44,122 bases of DNA from Gammaproteobacteria bacterium (GTDB taxonomy: Bacteria > Pseudomonadota > Gammaproteobacteria > Xanthomonadales > SZUA-36): positions 1 through 44,122 of the forward strand of contig JAJRRA010000031.1 in the NCBI GenBank assembly GCA_024279945.1, read 5' to 3'. The notes below the pieces were generated by a model, which saw nothing but the letters and a program-made list of their open reading frames with translations, made no database searches and was not told the DNA's origin. Each line of letters begins with the position of its first letter. The stretch's first letter is position 1. The translations under genes and the position numbers were made by a program. Positions 42,754 through 44,122 of this stretch are shown here, piece after piece.

Positions 42754-43920
42754 CTACATAATAAACTCCGATAGATCCGACTGTAGGATTCTCTCCAGTT
42801 CGGCGGCATCCTGTGCATCTGTCTCTGTGAACAGAAAGCCGAATAGCGGGTATTCCCGGTGATCGATTTTCCGCAGTTCCAGTGGTTTGCGAAAAAATGA
42901 CAGTAAGCCTTGATAGTCAAAGGCCGTGATGTCGGTTTCGGCGACGCCGGTGGAGTTGTCCAGCACAACAAGGCCGTAGAGTTTTCCCCCACGATTCTGC
43001 AGCAGTGTTTTCCAGTCAGGTCGTTGCTGCCGGAAATAATAAACGTAAGGGTTGAAACCATAGGCAAGGAAAGTGGCGTCGGCTGTCGTACACCATCCGC
43101 CGAAGCGCATCGGATTGATCTCGATGGGCGTCAGGCGACCATTCCCGCTGCGCCTGAGTTCAACATGAACCGGGAAGTTTCTGACCTCCGCCAGCGTTCC
43201 AATAGCTGCCAGAAATGTCGAAAACGGATTGATGTTTTCCTCGATGATTTCTTTTGAGGAGACATAAACCCGGTCGCTGACATCCTCATCGGACGAAAAA
43301 AGATGCTTGTAGATATTGAGGATGACGGGCTCACCGTGTGCATCGAAATAGGCATCGAAAGCATATTCTTCACCCTCAATGCACTGCTCGATTATGAACG
43401 AGGATGTACTCAGCACCTCCTTTGGATATAGACCCTCCGCGCTGCGCATCCCGGCCTCAATGGCGGCCAGCGCCTGCGGCCACTCCCCGGCGTTTGAAAC
43501 TTTTCTGACGCCCATACTGAAAAACCCGGCAGATGGCTTGATGATGAATGGCATAGGAATTTCTTCCACGGCCAGCGCAGCCAACTGATCCCGTGCCACT
43601 TCCCTGAAATAGAAACCCGGGTAGAGCGGTTTTATCAATTCCCTGAACTTCACCTTGTTTTTGAACAGCTCAATCTTTTCGGGAAGACCGGTGTCGGCCA
43701 GGTGTTTGGCTATCCAGCCGATGGAATTCTCGGAATTGGTATAGATGGCAAGGTTATGGCTGGACCGGGCCAGGTGAACCGCCCGTGCTTCATCGATCAG
43801 AAGCGGGTCGCCACGCAATCCGGCAGCACCTGCTATCCCCGTGTCGACAACAGGAAAACCCTCTCTGCGGATAGTGTCGATGAGGAATTGGGAAACGTAC
43901 GGTTTATCTAAAAGGATCAT
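42754..43920 (-). CDS. ATP-grasp domain protein of unknown substrate
   Basis: 388 residues. The ATP-grasp fold is indicated by PFIIKPSAGFFSMGVRKV (the nucleotide-binding strand and loop), FIIEQCIEGEEYAFDAYFDAHG and the metal-binding end LTPIEINPMRFGGWCTTAD. The N-terminal 90 residues form a small Rossmann-like domain starting MILLDKPYVSQFLIDTIRREG. ATP-grasp enzymes ligate a carboxylate to an amine or thiol. There is no partner gene to suggest the substrate. It lies upstream of metZ on the same strand after a 171-base gap containing the metZ promoter, so it is a separate unit. Confidence 0.8.
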   Translation of the reverse strand: MILLDKPYVSQFLIDTIRREGFPVVDTGIAGAAGLRGDPLLIDEARAVHLARSSHNLAIYTNSENSIGWIAKHLADTGLPEKIELFKNKVKFRELIKPLYPGFYFREVARDQLAALAVEEIPMPFIIKPSAGFFSMGVRKVSNAGEWPQALAAIEAGMRSAEGLYPKEVLSTSSFIIEQCIEGEEYAFDAYFDAHGEPVILNIYKHLFSSDEDVSDRVYVSSKEIIEENINPFSTFLAAIGTLAEVRNFPVHVELRRSGNGRLTPIEINPMRFGGWCTTADATFLAYGFNPYVYYFRQQRPDWKTLLQNRGGKLYGLVVLDNSTGVAETDITAFDYQGLLSFFRKPLELRKIDHREYPLFGFLFTETDAQDAAELERILQSDLSEFIM

Positions 43921-44078
43921 TCCCTAGTCGGACACGGCACCCCCCTTCCTTATTATTTAACCGATACTTCATTTGAATATAATTGTTGAACGAAGCCGCT
44001 GCGCGGCAGGATAAAACCTTCATCTACAGTTAAGCTCCTGTTTACCCAATGTCGGGTAGTTACAAAGGAGTTTACCCC

Positions 44079-44122
44079 ATGAAACCCACTGAACAAAAAC
44101 GCTTTGATGCGTTGTATGAACA
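44079..44122 (+). CDS. Start of a probable tyrosine-type recombinase/integrase (truncated by window edge)
   Basis: The ATG at 44079 is preceded by AAGGAG with 8-9 bases spacing and begins MKPTEQKRFDALYE. I associate this N-terminus with phage-integrase-family proteins encoded beside IS91-like elements in Gammaproteobacteria, but only 14 residues are visible. Upstream are a short dyad TACCC-N6-GGGTA (44043-44058) and a GCCGC-N3-GCGGC hairpin near 44002. The remainder lies outside the window. Confidence 0.45.
   Translation, partial: MKPTEQKRFDALYE

Overview
The window looks like chromosome of a non-enteric, probably free-living Gammaproteobacterium. The evidence is a murU-amgK cell-wall recycling pair (typical of Pseudomonas-like Gram-negatives), an Rrf2-sufBCDS operon, metZ (O-succinylhomoserine sulfhydrylase), two TonB-dependent receptors, and dispersed GGGGTCAGGTTC palindromes of the REP/REPIN kind. 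I cannot name the genus. No rRNA, tRNA or CRISPR array was seen.

Layout. (1) 1-2.1 kb: the tail of a possible short-chain dehydrogenase, then murU-amgK (minus strand), bracketed by inverted copies of a REPIN-like repeat. (2) 2.15-7.7 kb: an Rrf2-type regulator followed by sufB, sufC, sufD and sufS. Repeat palindromes lie in the sufB-sufC gap, in frame inside sufD, over the sufD stop codon and over the sufS start codon. No sufE or sufU is present. (3) 7.9-13.5 kb: a small membrane protein, an NnrS/haem-copper-oxidase-like membrane protein with a DUF2249 protein (minus), then hemerythrin-cobS-cobT (plus). The last two are aerobic cobaltochelatase-type subunits without cobN. (4) 13.5-15.5 kb: a 3-hydroxyacyl-CoA dehydrogenase/enoyl-CoA hydratase fusion with the domains in the opposite order from FadB. 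(5) 15.6-39.3 kb: a large catabolic region, visibly more AT-rich from about 26.8 kb on. (6) 39.4-44.1 kb: a DUF2207 protein, metZ, an ATP-grasp protein, and the first codons of a probable tyrosine recombinase at the right edge.

The catabolic region is the most interesting part. Three promoters share one architecture: a -35 TTTACA, then 17 bases containing the dyad (TTACTTC / GAAGTAA, six-base spacer), then a -10 of TAATAT/TATAAT type, with a second conserved motif just downstream. Promoter A (27053-27081, reading left) drives a NicX/M29-fold protein, an SCP2 protein, a benzoate-CoA-ligase-like enzyme and probably acyl-CoA dehydrogenase, class III CoA-transferase, an HTD2-type hydratase, a molybdopterin enzyme and a TonB receptor. 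Promoter B (35088-35116, reading left) drives a 7Fe-type ferredoxin, a second and larger NicX/M29-fold protein, a PaaK-like CoA ligase, an ACMSD-like amidohydrolase, an old-yellow-enzyme/FAD reductase and a DUF2889 protein. Promoter C (35867-35895, reading right) drives a TonB receptor, a SnoaL-like protein, an internally deleted dehydrogenase remnant and a DoxX protein. A MarR regulator gene lies between B and C and is the natural candidate for the dyad-binding protein. I infer an inducible uptake-plus-degradation regulon for an organic acid, possibly aromatic or heterocyclic, proceeding through CoA thioesters. The substrate cannot be read from the sequence.
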